From: Mycolicibacterium psychrotolerans
Lineage (GTDB): Bacteria > Actinomycetota > Actinomycetes > Mycobacteriales > Mycobacteriaceae
Reading direction: 5' to 3'
Length of the DNA: 64,000 nt
Assembly: GCF_010729305.1 (NCBI RefSeq)
Contig: NZ_AP022574.1
Coordinates: 4,836,001-4,900,000 of the forward strand
The position numbers and the translations under genes were made by a program. Each line of letters starts with the position of its first letter. The stretch's first letter is position 1. Shown one piece after another: positions 1-6,847 of this stretch. The notes under the pieces are model-generated. The model was not told the DNA's origin. It was given only the letters and a program-made list of their open reading frames with translations, and ran no database searches.

Positions 1-137
1 AAGGAAGACCGGTGTGTTGATCGCGTCGATTGCCGTCCCTGCTCGTTCCGCTCCGGAGGGCTACCGTTCGACGGGACGACACAACGAGAAAAGGGCCGCC
101 CCTCGTCGCCCCCCGAAAGCCCGGGCGAGCTGGCCGA

Positions 138-226
138 CACGTGCTGGTCTGGATCAGCACGCTGGGCACCCCGACGGCAAGAGCCGCACCGCGATCTCCG
201 AGATCACCCTGCAGGCGGCCGGCTAG
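138..226 (+). pseudogene. 3' fragment of an unidentified gene, possibly frameshifted
   Basis: From about base 138 one frame reads HVLVWISTLGTP and, after a shift of one base at the four-C run 169-172, a second frame reads DGKSRTAISEITLQAAG and stops at 224-226. Reading both together gives a coherent protein tail, which would be explained by loss of one C from a C5 run. Neither frame alone looks like a full protein. I do not recognise the family, and no start can be placed because the window begins at base 1. It could also be non-coding. Confidence 0.25.
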
Positions 227-246
227 GGATCGGCCCGGGCATATCG

Positions 247-858
247 TCAGTCGGACAGTCCTTCGACAACGGCCAGCGCAGTGAGGTAGCGGACTTCCTC
301 CGTGGCAGCGCGGTCGCTAAGGAACTGACCGGAGGCGCCCGCCTGGGCAGCCATCAGCGCGCGGGTGAATGTCTCCGGCGTGACGGTCATCGTCCGGCCG
401 GTCTTGGCGATCAGCGCGACGAAGATCGCCTGCAGGCCCTCACGGAAGCGTTCGACCTGGGCATCCAGGGCGAGGGCGATCTCGGGCTGATGGGCCGCGC
501 GAGCCACCAAGGCAGCATGCAGCGCGATGCGCGGTTGATCGGCGACGCCGGCCTTCAGCAAATGGCGCACCACGCGGTCGGTCCTGAGAACGCCTTTGGT
601 TCGCAGCAGGGGTTCGGCGGTGCTCCGCAACCGCTCGACGAGTGCATCGTTCTGGTGCCCGTACACCTCGAAGAGCAGATCCTCCATGTCGTCATAGCTG
701 GAGTAGAAGGCCCCACGGGTGTAGCCGGCCGCCCGGCACACCTCCTCGACGCTGAACCAGGTCCGGCCACTGTCCCGGATGAGTTCGTCGGTGGCCTCGA
801 TCAACCGTGCCCGGGTGTTGCTGCGGCGGCGGGTTTTCGGCGCTTCTGTGACCTTCAC
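247..858 (-). CDS. TetR family transcriptional regulator
   Basis: Encodes 203 residues from a GTG at 858, with GGAGAGG about 9 bases upstream. The N-terminal third has the TetR DNA-binding fold: a basic stretch (TRRRSNTRARLIEATDELI), then VEEVCRAAGYTRGAFYSSY, where the recognition helix is followed by the usual F-Y aromatic pair. The C-terminal two thirds are a variable ligand-binding domain. It is transcribed divergently from an ABC ATPase/YhgE-type pair and the 57-base intergenic region holds a palindrome plus direct repeats. It most probably represses itself and the divergent pair. The ligand is unknown; a drug-like or lipid-like compound is only a guess from the neighbour type. Confidence 0.85.
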   Translation of the reverse strand: MKVTEAPKTRRRSNTRARLIEATDELIRDSGRTWFSVEEVCRAAGYTRGAFYSSYDDMEDLLFEVYGHQNDALVERLRSTAEPLLRTKGVLRTDRVVRHLLKAGVADQPRIALHAALVARAAHQPEIALALDAQVERFREGLQAIFVALIAKTGRTMTVTPETFTRALMAAQAGASGQFLSDRAATEEVRYLTALAVVEGLSD

Positions 859-879
859 GACAAACGGCCTCTCCAGCTC

Positions 880-915
880 GATACATTCCGTATTGAATGC
901 ATATCGTATTGAATC
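880..915. promoter_or_regulatory. Operator-like repeats between TetR and ABC genes
   Basis: An inverted repeat CATTC-N6-GAATG (884-899) sits inside a looser GATA...TATC palindrome (880-905). The ten-base unit CGTATTGAAT occurs twice in direct orientation, at 889-898 and 905-914, spaced 16 bases. The second copy ends just before the ATG at 916. The position between two divergent starts and the symmetry suggest the binding site of the adjacent TetR protein. Confidence 0.5.
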
Positions 916-1650
916 ATGGACATGTTCGAGGCAGCAACCGACGAGGCGGCTATGAGCCGGCACGCTGCGGCCGACATTCCGCATCTGCAGGCTGGCGCGG
1001 ACGACGACGCGATCATCGTGGCGCGGGGTCTGACGTTCGACGGCGAGCACGGCCCGCTGTTCCGCGACGTCGACCTGGACCTCGATCGCGGCCTGCACGC
1101 GGTGCACATGCCCGGCGGCCACAGCCAGAAAGCACTGCTGCTCACCCTGGCCGGCCGGCTCAAGCCGAGTGCCGGCACCGTGGCCGTGTTCGGTGAGACC
1201 GCACCGCGGGCCATTCGCCGGCACTGCGCGATCGCGGCTTTCGGCGACATCGACGATCTGGACGAGGCGGTCACGGTGGGAACAGTCGTGACCGAGCAGC
1301 GCCGCTGGCTCGCTCCCCTGTTCGGGCGGTCGCGCGAGCACTCCCACCGAGACGTACTGGCTGAGGTGTTCGGGGATGTCCAACGCCCGGCACCGACCGA
1401 CTACGTCGGCGACATGGGCGATCTGGAGACGTTCCTTCTGCAGATCGCCCTGGCGCTGTGCTCGGACCGACCGGTCCTGGTGGTCGGTGATCTCGAACAG
1501 GTCCGCGACAGCGAACGGCGAGCACAGGCGGCGCAACGCCTCGGCGTCATCGCCGCCGACCGCCTGGTCGTTGTGGGCGTGACGAATTCGCTCGGCGATG
1601 AGGCACCCGAGCACGAAATACACATCCCGAACATCGCGGGGAAGGACTGA
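916..1650 (+). CDS. ABC transporter ATPase-like protein with degenerate motifs
   Basis: Encodes 244 residues with the layout of an ABC nucleotide-binding domain: the beta-strand start IIVARGLTF, a P-loop-like stretch MPGGHSQKALLLTLAGRLKPS, a Q-loop region, a signature-like region (MGDLETFLLQIALAL) and a Walker B-like VLVVGDLEQV. The P-loop lacks the usual GK[S/T]: QKA stands there instead. No LSGGQ is seen, and the Walker B end lacks the usual Asp-Glu pair. Reduced ATP hydrolysis is therefore possible. The following gene starts 4 bases after its stop, so the two are very likely cotranscribed and form one transporter-like unit under the divergent TetR protein. Start ATG 916; a later in-frame ATG at 952 is also possible. 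Confidence 0.7.
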   Translation: MDMFEAATDEAAMSRHAAADIPHLQAGADDDAIIVARGLTFDGEHGPLFRDVDLDLDRGLHAVHMPGGHSQKALLLTLAGRLKPSAGTVAVFGETAPRAIRRHCAIAAFGDIDDLDEAVTVGTVVTEQRRWLAPLFGRSREHSHRDVLAEVFGDVQRPAPTDYVGDMGDLETFLLQIALALCSDRPVLVVGDLEQVRDSERRAQAAQRLGVIAADRLVVVGVTNSLGDEAPEHEIHIPNIAGKD

Positions 1651-1654
1651 GGAC

Positions 1655-3601
1655 ATGGTGGGCGGACTTGCCCTGGGGTCGGAGATCAAACGCTTCGCCC
1701 GGAATCGGATGACGCGGATCGCCATCGTCGTCTTGATGCTGATGCCGCTGTCCTACGGTGCGCTCTATCTGTGGGCGTACTGGGATCCGTTCGGGCACGT
1801 GAACAAACTGCCGGTGGCACTGGTCAATTCGGACCGGGGCGCCGAGGTTTCCGGTGAGCCGATGAACGTCGGCGCCGAGATCGCTGGCCGGCTCGCCGAT
1901 GATGCAAGCCTGGATTGGCACCTGGTCGACGACGCCGAGGCGCGCGACGGGGTGGCGCACGGCAAGTACTACTTCATGCTGGAACTGCCACCGGACTTCA
2001 GCGAGGCCATCGCGTCGCCCACCACCGGTAACCCCCGCAAAGCACAACTCATCGCCGAGTACAACGACGCCAACAACTACATCTCGTCGAGTATTGGCCG
2101 CACCGCTGTCGAGCAGGTGCTCAACGCCGTGTCGACCAGGATCTCCGGGCAGGCGGTCAACCAGGTGCTGTCGGTGATCACGACCTCGGGGACGGGGATC
2201 AAGCAGGCGGCCGACGGAGCGGCCCAGCTCTCCGATGGCGCAGCCCAACTCGATTCCGGTGCTGGGCAGTTGGTGGCCGGCCTCGATGCGGCCCGGTCCG
2301 GTTCCGGGGATCTGGCGGCGGGATCCCGCACGCTGTCCGACGGCATCGACACCGCCACCGATCCCCTGCTCAAGATCACCGACCTGCTGGCGCAGATCGG
2401 CACGCAGAGCGATCAGGTCAACGGCCAGGTCCAGGACAGCTCGTCGGCGCTGACGGAGGCATCTGACGAACTCGACGCCATCAACGGGACGCAAGACGCC
2501 GCCGCCCAGTCCTTGACCTCGATCATCGACAGCCTGTCGGCGAACCAGGATCCGGTGTCAATGATGGCCACCGGAAAACTGCGCGAGACCCGCGACCAGT
2601 TGCTCGCCCATCAGCGAACCCCGGACATCCAGGCGAAGCTCGACAAGGCTCGCGCGGCCGCCGACGCGGGTGGTCCCGTCGGTTCTGCGCTGACCGATAT
2701 CTCCTCCAAGGGCAAGGAACTCAGCGACAAGCTCACTCAGTTACGCGACGGCGCCCAGCAGCTTGCGTCGGGCAATGCCCAGCTCAGCGCCGGCATCGCC
2801 ACACTCGACGATGGCGTCCGGCAGCTGAAATCCGGTACGGCGCAACTGAGGTCAGGGTCGAATGAGCTGGAGACGAAGCTGGCCGAGGGCGCGCAGAAGG
2901 TTCCCGACTGGAGTCCCCAGCAGAAGGACGCCATCGCAGAGGCGATCGGTGGCCCCGTTCAGCTGACGAGTTCGCATGAGAACTCGGCGCCGAACTTCGG
3001 CACCGGCATGGCGCCGTTCTTCCTGACGCTCGCGCTGTTCTTCGGCGCCATGCTGTTGTGGATGGCGTTCCGCCCGCTGCAGAACCGGGCCATCGCCGCC
3101 GAGATCAGTCCGATCCGCGTGACGCTGGCCAGTTATCTGCCTGCTGTGCTGATCGGGATTCCCCAAGCGGTGATCCTGTACTGCGTCGTGCGCTTCGCTC
3201 TGCACGTCCACGCGGAGCATCCGGTGGCGATGCTGGGTTTCATGATGCTGGCTTCCTGTGCGTTCATCGCGGTGGCCCAGGCGATCAGCGCCTGGCTCGG
3301 CCCGGTGTTGGGCAAGGTGCTCCTGATGACGCTGCTGATGGTGCAACTGGTCAGCGCGGGCGGGCTCTACCCCGTCGAGACCACCACCAAGCCGTTCCAG
3401 TCTCTCCACCGGCTCGACCCGATGACCTACGGCGTCAACGGGCTGCGCCAGTTGATCCTCGGCGGTATCGACCAGCGGCTGTGGCAGGCCTTGATCTTCC
3501 TGGGTGCCCTGTGGTTGGGGTCGATACTGCTGACCGCCCTGGCGGCGCGGCGCAACCAGTTGTGGAACCTCACCCGACTGGTGCCGAGCGTCAAGATGTA
3601 G
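1655..3601 (+). CDS. YhgE/Pip-type ABC-2 membrane protein
   Basis: Encodes 648 residues. One transmembrane helix lies near the N-terminus (about residues 20-40, IAIVVLMLMPLSYGALYLWA), followed by a long extracytoplasmic region. Around residues 185-240 and 360-410 this region carries repeated LxxGxxxLxxG heptad-like units (for example LSDGAAQLDSGAGQLVAGL), a hallmark of the YhgE/Pip family. From about residue 450 there are five hydrophobic helices with an ABC-2 permease character. The family includes phage-infection protein and ESX-unrelated export-like proteins, and the substrate is unknown. It follows the degenerate ATPase by 4 bases and is likely its membrane partner. I chose ATG 1655 because it precedes the basic N-terminus and sits immediately after the upstream stop. 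Confidence 0.8.
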   Translation: MVGGLALGSEIKRFARNRMTRIAIVVLMLMPLSYGALYLWAYWDPFGHVNKLPVALVNSDRGAEVSGEPMNVGAEIAGRLADDASLDWHLVDDAEARDGVAHGKYYFMLELPPDFSEAIASPTTGNPRKAQLIAEYNDANNYISSSIGRTAVEQVLNAVSTRISGQAVNQVLSVITTSGTGIKQAADGAAQLSDGAAQLDSGAGQLVAGLDAARSGSGDLAAGSRTLSDGIDTATDPLLKITDLLAQIGTQSDQVNGQVQDSSSALTEASDELDAINGTQDAAAQSLTSIIDSLSANQDPVSMMATGKLRETRDQLLAHQRTPDIQAKLDKARAAADAGGPVGSALTDISSKGKELSDKLTQLRDGAQQLASGNAQLSAGIATLDDGVRQLKSGTAQLRSGSNELETKLAEGAQKVPDWSPQQKDAIAEAIGGPVQLTSSHENSAPNFGTGMAPFFLTLALFFGAMLLWMAFRPLQNRAIAAEISPIRVTLASYLPAVLIGIPQAVILYCVVRFALHVHAEHPVAMLGFMMLASCAFIAVAQAISAWLGPVLGKVLLMTLLMVQLVSAGGLYPVETTTKPFQSLHRLDPMTYGVNGLRQLILGGIDQRLWQALIFLGALWLGSILLTALAARRNQLWNLTRLVPSVKM

Positions 3602-3986
3602 CGGAAACACAAACACGGCAGGCCTTTCAGCCTGGCCTACCGGTCGGCCGTGATCGGCGGGCACGTGCGCTACGCGGGTCGAAGGTGTGGTGATCCGTCT
3701 ATGGACTACTGCGGATCGTCGACTGGGGAGCCAGGCAGGGCAAGTCGGCTACCTCGGACGCCACACGATGACCATGCGGAGGGCTTCTAGAAGCCAAGCG
3801 GTCGGGGGCCGCCAGGACACCGTCAGCACCTGCGCAGGTGGCCAGAGCTCTCGACGTGCGCCTCACCGCCGGAGCCGCCACGATATAACCCTCAGTGCCG
3901 TCGTCGGGTCCAGCGAATAAGTCCGTCACGGCGGGGTACACCCCGTCGCACAGGGCGGGGCCGTTTCAGAAAGGTCGATCGAAGCC
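3602..3986. other. Intergenic region without a supported gene
   Basis: 385 bases between the YhgE-type gene and a small cysteine-rich ORF. A weak hairpin CAGGC-N6-GCCTG lies shortly after the upstream stop (about 3617-3632) and may end transcription, though there is no T run. A perfect 14-base palindrome GGCTTCTAGAAGCC is at 3782-3795. A small hairpin CGGGG-TACA-CCCCG is near 3932-3945. The open frames here have no recognisable protein features. Confidence 0.5.
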
Positions 3987-4145
3987 ATGAGCGTCGTCTT
4001 GATTGGTCCGATGAGTCGATGCGCGAACTGTCAGCGCACACCGCCGGGCGGCCAGCGCTGGCCCCACCTGGCAAAGGGCGACCGGTTCTGCTGTCTCGAT
4101 TGTCTGTACGGCCTCCATCCTGAGCTGCAGGACGGCGGTTGGTGA
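3987..4145 (+). CDS. 52-residue cysteine-rich (zinc-ribbon-like) protein
   Basis: A short frame from ATG 3987 to TGA 4143-4145 encodes 52 residues with CANC near residue 12 and FCCLDC near residue 34, a CxxC...CCxxC arrangement typical of a small zinc-binding ribbon. An AAAGG stretch lies 12 bases upstream of the ATG, a little far for a ribosome site. GC at third codon positions is moderate, lower than in the large neighbours. A 9-base inverted repeat follows at 4190-4243. The function is unknown; the coding claim rests on the paired cysteines, the start and the empty surroundings. Confidence 0.45.
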   Translation: MSVVLIGPMSRCANCQRTPPGGQRWPHLAKGDRFCCLDCLYGLHPELQDGGW

Positions 4146-4189
4146 GTCCGGCCCTACGTCGGGTTCTCCGACCGGGTGGACACAACGTG

Positions 4190-4243
4190 ACCCGAGGCAG
4201 TCGCGCCTATGGGTGCGGCGGCTAGCTGTCCGTCGCCTCGGGT
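4190..4243. repeat. Inverted repeat between small ORF and hypothetical gene
   Basis: ACCCGAGGC (4190-4198) and GCCTCGGGT (4235-4243) are a perfect 9-base inverted repeat separated by 36 bases. It lies between two convergent genes (ends at 4145 and 4263) and could form a terminator-like stem, but the loop is long and no T run follows. Confidence 0.4.
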
Positions 4244-4262
4244 CGACGCTGCACCGTCCGCC

Positions 4263-4616
4263 TCAGTCGAGCTGGTCGACCTCCTCCTGGTATTGATTCA
4301 TGAACTCCGCGAGCTGCGGGCCGACGAAGGCCTCGGCGATTACCATCTGATCGACGATCAGCCGTGTGCGTGCCATCTGTCGGCGGAATTCCTTGGTATG
4401 ACGGACCGCATCGAGTTGTTCGTCGGTCCCTCGCACAACAATGAAGCCGTTGAGGTGTGCGTGCGGCCCTAGAAGGGTCACGTCGAAGCTCGCGATCTTG
4501 CCTTCCTTCTGAAGGCCACCCCAGTACTCCATCGAGTCTTCGTATATGCGCAGTGCGCGCTTCTCCCGCCCTCGCACTACTTCACCGAACCCGATGAAAA
4601 GAGCTGCGTCAGCCAC
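4263..4616 (-). CDS. Conserved hypothetical protein, 117 residues
   Basis: Encodes a compact soluble protein from GTG 4616. AAAGGAG lies 6 bases upstream, one of the best ribosome sites in the window, and decides this start over a longer frame. The sequence opens ADAALFIGFGEVVRGREKRA and alternates predicted strands and helices in a way that recalls small alpha-beta ferredoxin-like (dimeric barrel) proteins; FIGFGEVVRGRE and GFIVVRGT could be strands of such a barrel. No catalytic motif is recognisable. It is isolated, convergent to the cysteine-rich ORF and upstream of nothing obvious, so its context gives no function. Confidence 0.7.
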   Translation of the reverse strand: MADAALFIGFGEVVRGREKRALRIYEDSMEYWGGLQKEGKIASFDVTLLGPHAHLNGFIVVRGTDEQLDAVRHTKEFRRQMARTRLIVDQMVIAEAFVGPQLAEFMNQYQEEVDQLD

Positions 4617-4900
4617 TGGCTTCTCCTTTCTGCTTGGACACGGCCCGCCCTCGGCTGAGGGGCGGAGCGCGTCGAACCGAACGCTACGCCGCCTGCCCCA
4701 CGAGAACTCACACTGTGACGTGTTGGAACCTTGCGTTCGACAGCACATGGGACGCCGCTGCCAGCAAACTTTGAGTGCCGCCACGGCTGGGCGTGCGCTG
4801 GGCGTGCACACGGCCCGCGCAAGTGGGCGGGTACCTCTTTGGCTGCTCCGTGAAGGCCGATGCACCGAAGGCGGTGAGGAAGCACCGGGATGGTCTAGGG
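4617..4900. other. Intergenic region upstream of the ssrA terminator
   Basis: About 280 bases between the start of the hypothetical gene and the ssrA terminator. A GC-rich imperfect hairpin (CCGCCCTC / GAGGGGCGG, one-base bulge) sits near 4649-4670. The promoter of the minus-strand hypothetical gene must lie here, but I see no convincing -10/-35 pair. No coding region is supported. Confidence 0.4.
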
Positions 4901-4904
4901 AGAC

Positions 4905-4935
4905 AAAACAGGCCAGGGCTTGTGGCCCTGGCCTG
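4905..4935 (-). terminator. Intrinsic terminator of ssrA
   Basis: CAGGCCAGGGC (4909-4919) pairs perfectly with GCCCTGGCCTG (4925-4935) around a 5-base loop. Read on the minus strand, the 11-bp stem is followed by TTTT (4908-4905). It starts 13 bases past the 3' end of the tmRNA, the expected place. Confidence 0.9.
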
Positions 4936-4947
4936 CTTATTCGGTTG

Positions 4948-5313
4948 TGGAGCTGCCGGGAATCGAACCCGGGTCCTACGGCATTCCCTCAAGGCTTCTC
5001 CGTGCGCAGTCCGCTATGTCTCTACTCGGATCTCCTGATCACGCGAACAAGTCAGGAAGACGATCCCAGTCGCTGTTTGATGTCCCCACGGGTCCCGCGA
5101 CCGAACCCGTGGGTGGGTCCCTCTAGCTGATGCCAGGGTCCGGGCCGAGGGCGCTCCCGGTCTGACAGACACACCGTCGCTTAGGCAGCGAGGGCGTAGT
5201 CGCGCTGATTGGAATCGGCGCTTAATTGGTTGCAACGACGCTTACGGTGGTCATTTGCCTGCACCGGCACGCTTCCCTTGATTCGATGCGCGAAGTCGAA
5301 ACCGTTCAGCCCC
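4948..5313 (-). ncRNA. ssrA: tmRNA (transfer-messenger RNA)
   Basis: Rescues stalled ribosomes by trans-translation together with SmpB. The minus strand begins GGGGCTGAACGG at 5313 and ends in a tRNA-like T arm (GGTTCGATTCCC) and CAGCTCCA at 4948. GGGGCTG pairs with CAGCTCC as the acceptor stem. CCA is not encoded (the next bases read CAA), so it must be added. The tag frame runs 5219-5181 and encodes ADSNQRDYALAA followed by TAA; the ALAA end is the protease signal. The length, 366 bases plus CCA, fits mycobacterial tmRNAs. A strong terminator follows, and the partner gene smpB is 4.7 kb upstream on the same strand. An IS element ends 82 bases before its 5' end. Confidence 0.96.
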
Positions 5314-5346
5314 TCGCACCCCTGCCGACCATCAGCAGGAAGGTCC

Positions 5347-5375
5347 ATACTACCGGCCGGTTCAACACACGCCAG
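5347..5375 (-). promoter_or_regulatory. Possible ssrA promoter
   Basis: On the minus strand TAGTAT (5352-5347) fits a mycobacterial -10 element, with a weak CTGGCG -35 candidate 17 bases upstream. It lies 33 bases before the mature 5' end of tmRNA, which leaves room for a leader removed by RNase P. The IS element ends at 5396, so this promoter appears intact. Confidence 0.4.
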
Positions 5376-5395
5376 CAGATTTTTAGTCCGCCGAG

Positions 5396-5411
5396 TGTGC
5401 GTCCAGGGCGG
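5396..5411 (+). repeat. Left terminal inverted repeat of the IS30 element
   Basis: TGTGCGTCCAGGGCGG, matched base for base by the reverse complement of 6863-6878. Inside the element the two ends diverge after this stretch. Bases just outside (GAG on the left, ATC on the right) do not form a visible target duplication. Confidence 0.7.
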
Positions 5412-5471
5412 AAACTTCTGCTCAGACTCAATCGGTCGTTGCAGCACCTGATTCGTAAGGGGTGTTGTTCG

Positions 5472-6845
5472 ATGGGGTTTCGCAAGCAGGGCAGCAAAGA
5501 GGTGCCCGGGCCGGCACGCGAGGTGTTTCTGGAGGCGTTGAGGTCGGGGTTGTCGCAGTCGGCGGCGGCGACGGTGGCCGGGGTGTCCCATCAGACGGGC
5601 TGTCAGTGGGCCGGTGCCGCCGGGATCGCTGCCGATAACCGGCATCACGGGCTGCGGTATTCGGCGGCGGCGCGCGCGGTGTTCTGGGCGGCGATGCATT
5701 CCGGGGGATCGACAACTGAGGCGGCCCTGCTGGCCGGCGTGTCGGAGAACGCCGCGCTGCGCTGGGTCAAACAGGCTGGGTACGTGCCCAGAACCCCCGT
5801 GCTTGCCGTGGTCGAACCCGACCGATCGCAGCGCCCGCGCGCCGTTGGCGTTCACCGAACGCTGCCGGCTCGAGGAGTTGCTCGAGACCGGTTACACCCC
5901 CGAACGGGCGGCCGGGCTGCTGCAGCGTCATCGCGACACGATCGGTCGCGAGCTCGTCCGCGGGCGACCGGCTCGGGGTATCGGGCCCGGGTCGGCCAGG
6001 ACGTCGCCGAGCAGAAACGCACACGACCCAAACCACGGCGGCTGGAGTCGCGGCCTGCGTTATTGGCAGAGGTTCTGCAAGGCTTGGAGCACAAGCACAG
6101 CCCCGAGCAGATCGCGGGCCGGCTGCGCCAGGACTTCCCCGACGATCCGGAGATGTGGGTGTCACACGAAACGATCTACCAAGCCCTCTACGTCCAACCC
6201 CGCGGCGAGTTGGCCCGGCTGGTCAAGACCGCGCTGCGCACCGGTCGGGTGCGACGAAAACCACACGGCCGCAACACCGCTGACGGCCGAGGCAAGATCC
6301 GCGACATGATCAACATCAGCGAGCGGCCCGCTGAGGCCGCCGACCGCGCGATCCCGGGCCACTGGGAGGGGGACCTGATCCTGGGCAGTACCGCCTCAGG
6401 CTCGGCGATCGGCACCCTGGTCGAGCGCACCACCGGCTTCGTGGTGCTGCTGCACCTGCCCGATGACCGCACCGCGGCCACCCTGGCCGAGGCGATGGCG
6501 GTCAAGATTCCCGACATTCCCGAGATCCTGCGCCGCTCGTTGACCTGGGATCAAGGCAGCGAAATGGCGCTACACACCAAGATCACCGAAGCCACCGGAC
6601 TACCGATCTACTTCTGTGACCCGCACAGCCCCTGGCAGCGCGGCACCAATGAGAACACCAACGGACTGCTGCGCCAGTACTTCCCCAAAGGCACTGACCT
6701 GTCGTTTTACGGGCCCGGATGGCTTGACCAGGTCGCCGCCGAACTCAACGCGCGACCCCGCAAACGCCTCGGCTGGCGGACCCCCGCCGAAGAACTCGAC
6801 CGACTACTCTCAGACCCGTCCACATTCGCTGCAGCGACCGCCTGA
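5472..6845 (+). CDS. IS30-family transposase, probably frame-disrupted
   Basis: 457 residues from ATG 5472. The C-terminal half is a clear IS30 DDE domain: GHWEGD (Asp about 301), TWDQGSE (Asp about 360) and GTNENTNG (Glu about 394). The second Asp and the Glu are separated by 33 residues, followed by LLRQYFPKGTD. Between roughly 5820 and 5960 (residues 117-163) the frame encodes low-complexity Arg/Ala sequence, while the +1 frame encodes the expected helix-turn-helix (LAFTERCRLEELLETGYTPE, then RHRDTIGRELVRG). Two compensating indels therefore seem to have scrambled the DNA-binding part while leaving the frame open. This implies a defective transposase unless the indels are sequencing errors. 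Confidence 0.75.
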   Translation: MGFRKQGSKEVPGPAREVFLEALRSGLSQSAAATVAGVSHQTGCQWAGAAGIAADNRHHGLRYSAAARAVFWAAMHSGGSTTEAALLAGVSENAALRWVKQAGYVPRTPVLAVVEPDRSQRPRAVGVHRTLPARGVARDRLHPRTGGRAAAASSRHDRSRARPRATGSGYRARVGQDVAEQKRTRPKPRRLESRPALLAEVLQGLEHKHSPEQIAGRLRQDFPDDPEMWVSHETIYQALYVQPRGELARLVKTALRTGRVRRKPHGRNTADGRGKIRDMINISERPAEAADRAIPGHWEGDLILGSTASGSAIGTLVERTTGFVVLLHLPDDRTAATLAEAMAVKIPDIPEILRRSLTWDQGSEMALHTKITEATGLPIYFCDPHSPWQRGTNENTNGLLRQYFPKGTDLSFYGPGWLDQVAAELNARPRKRLGWRTPAEELDRLLSDPSTFAAATA

Positions 6846-6847
6846 AT

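Noticed and set aside
4949..4980. tRNA-like 3' half (GGTTCGATTCCCGG region on the minus strand)
   Set aside because: It is the tRNA-like domain of tmRNA, not a separate tRNA; the matching 5' half is at 5313.
4948..5400. Genomic island inserted at ssrA
   Set aside because: The tmRNA 3' end is a common attachment site, but no integrase, repeated 3' end or phage gene is present. Only the IS30 element is nearby, on the 5' side.
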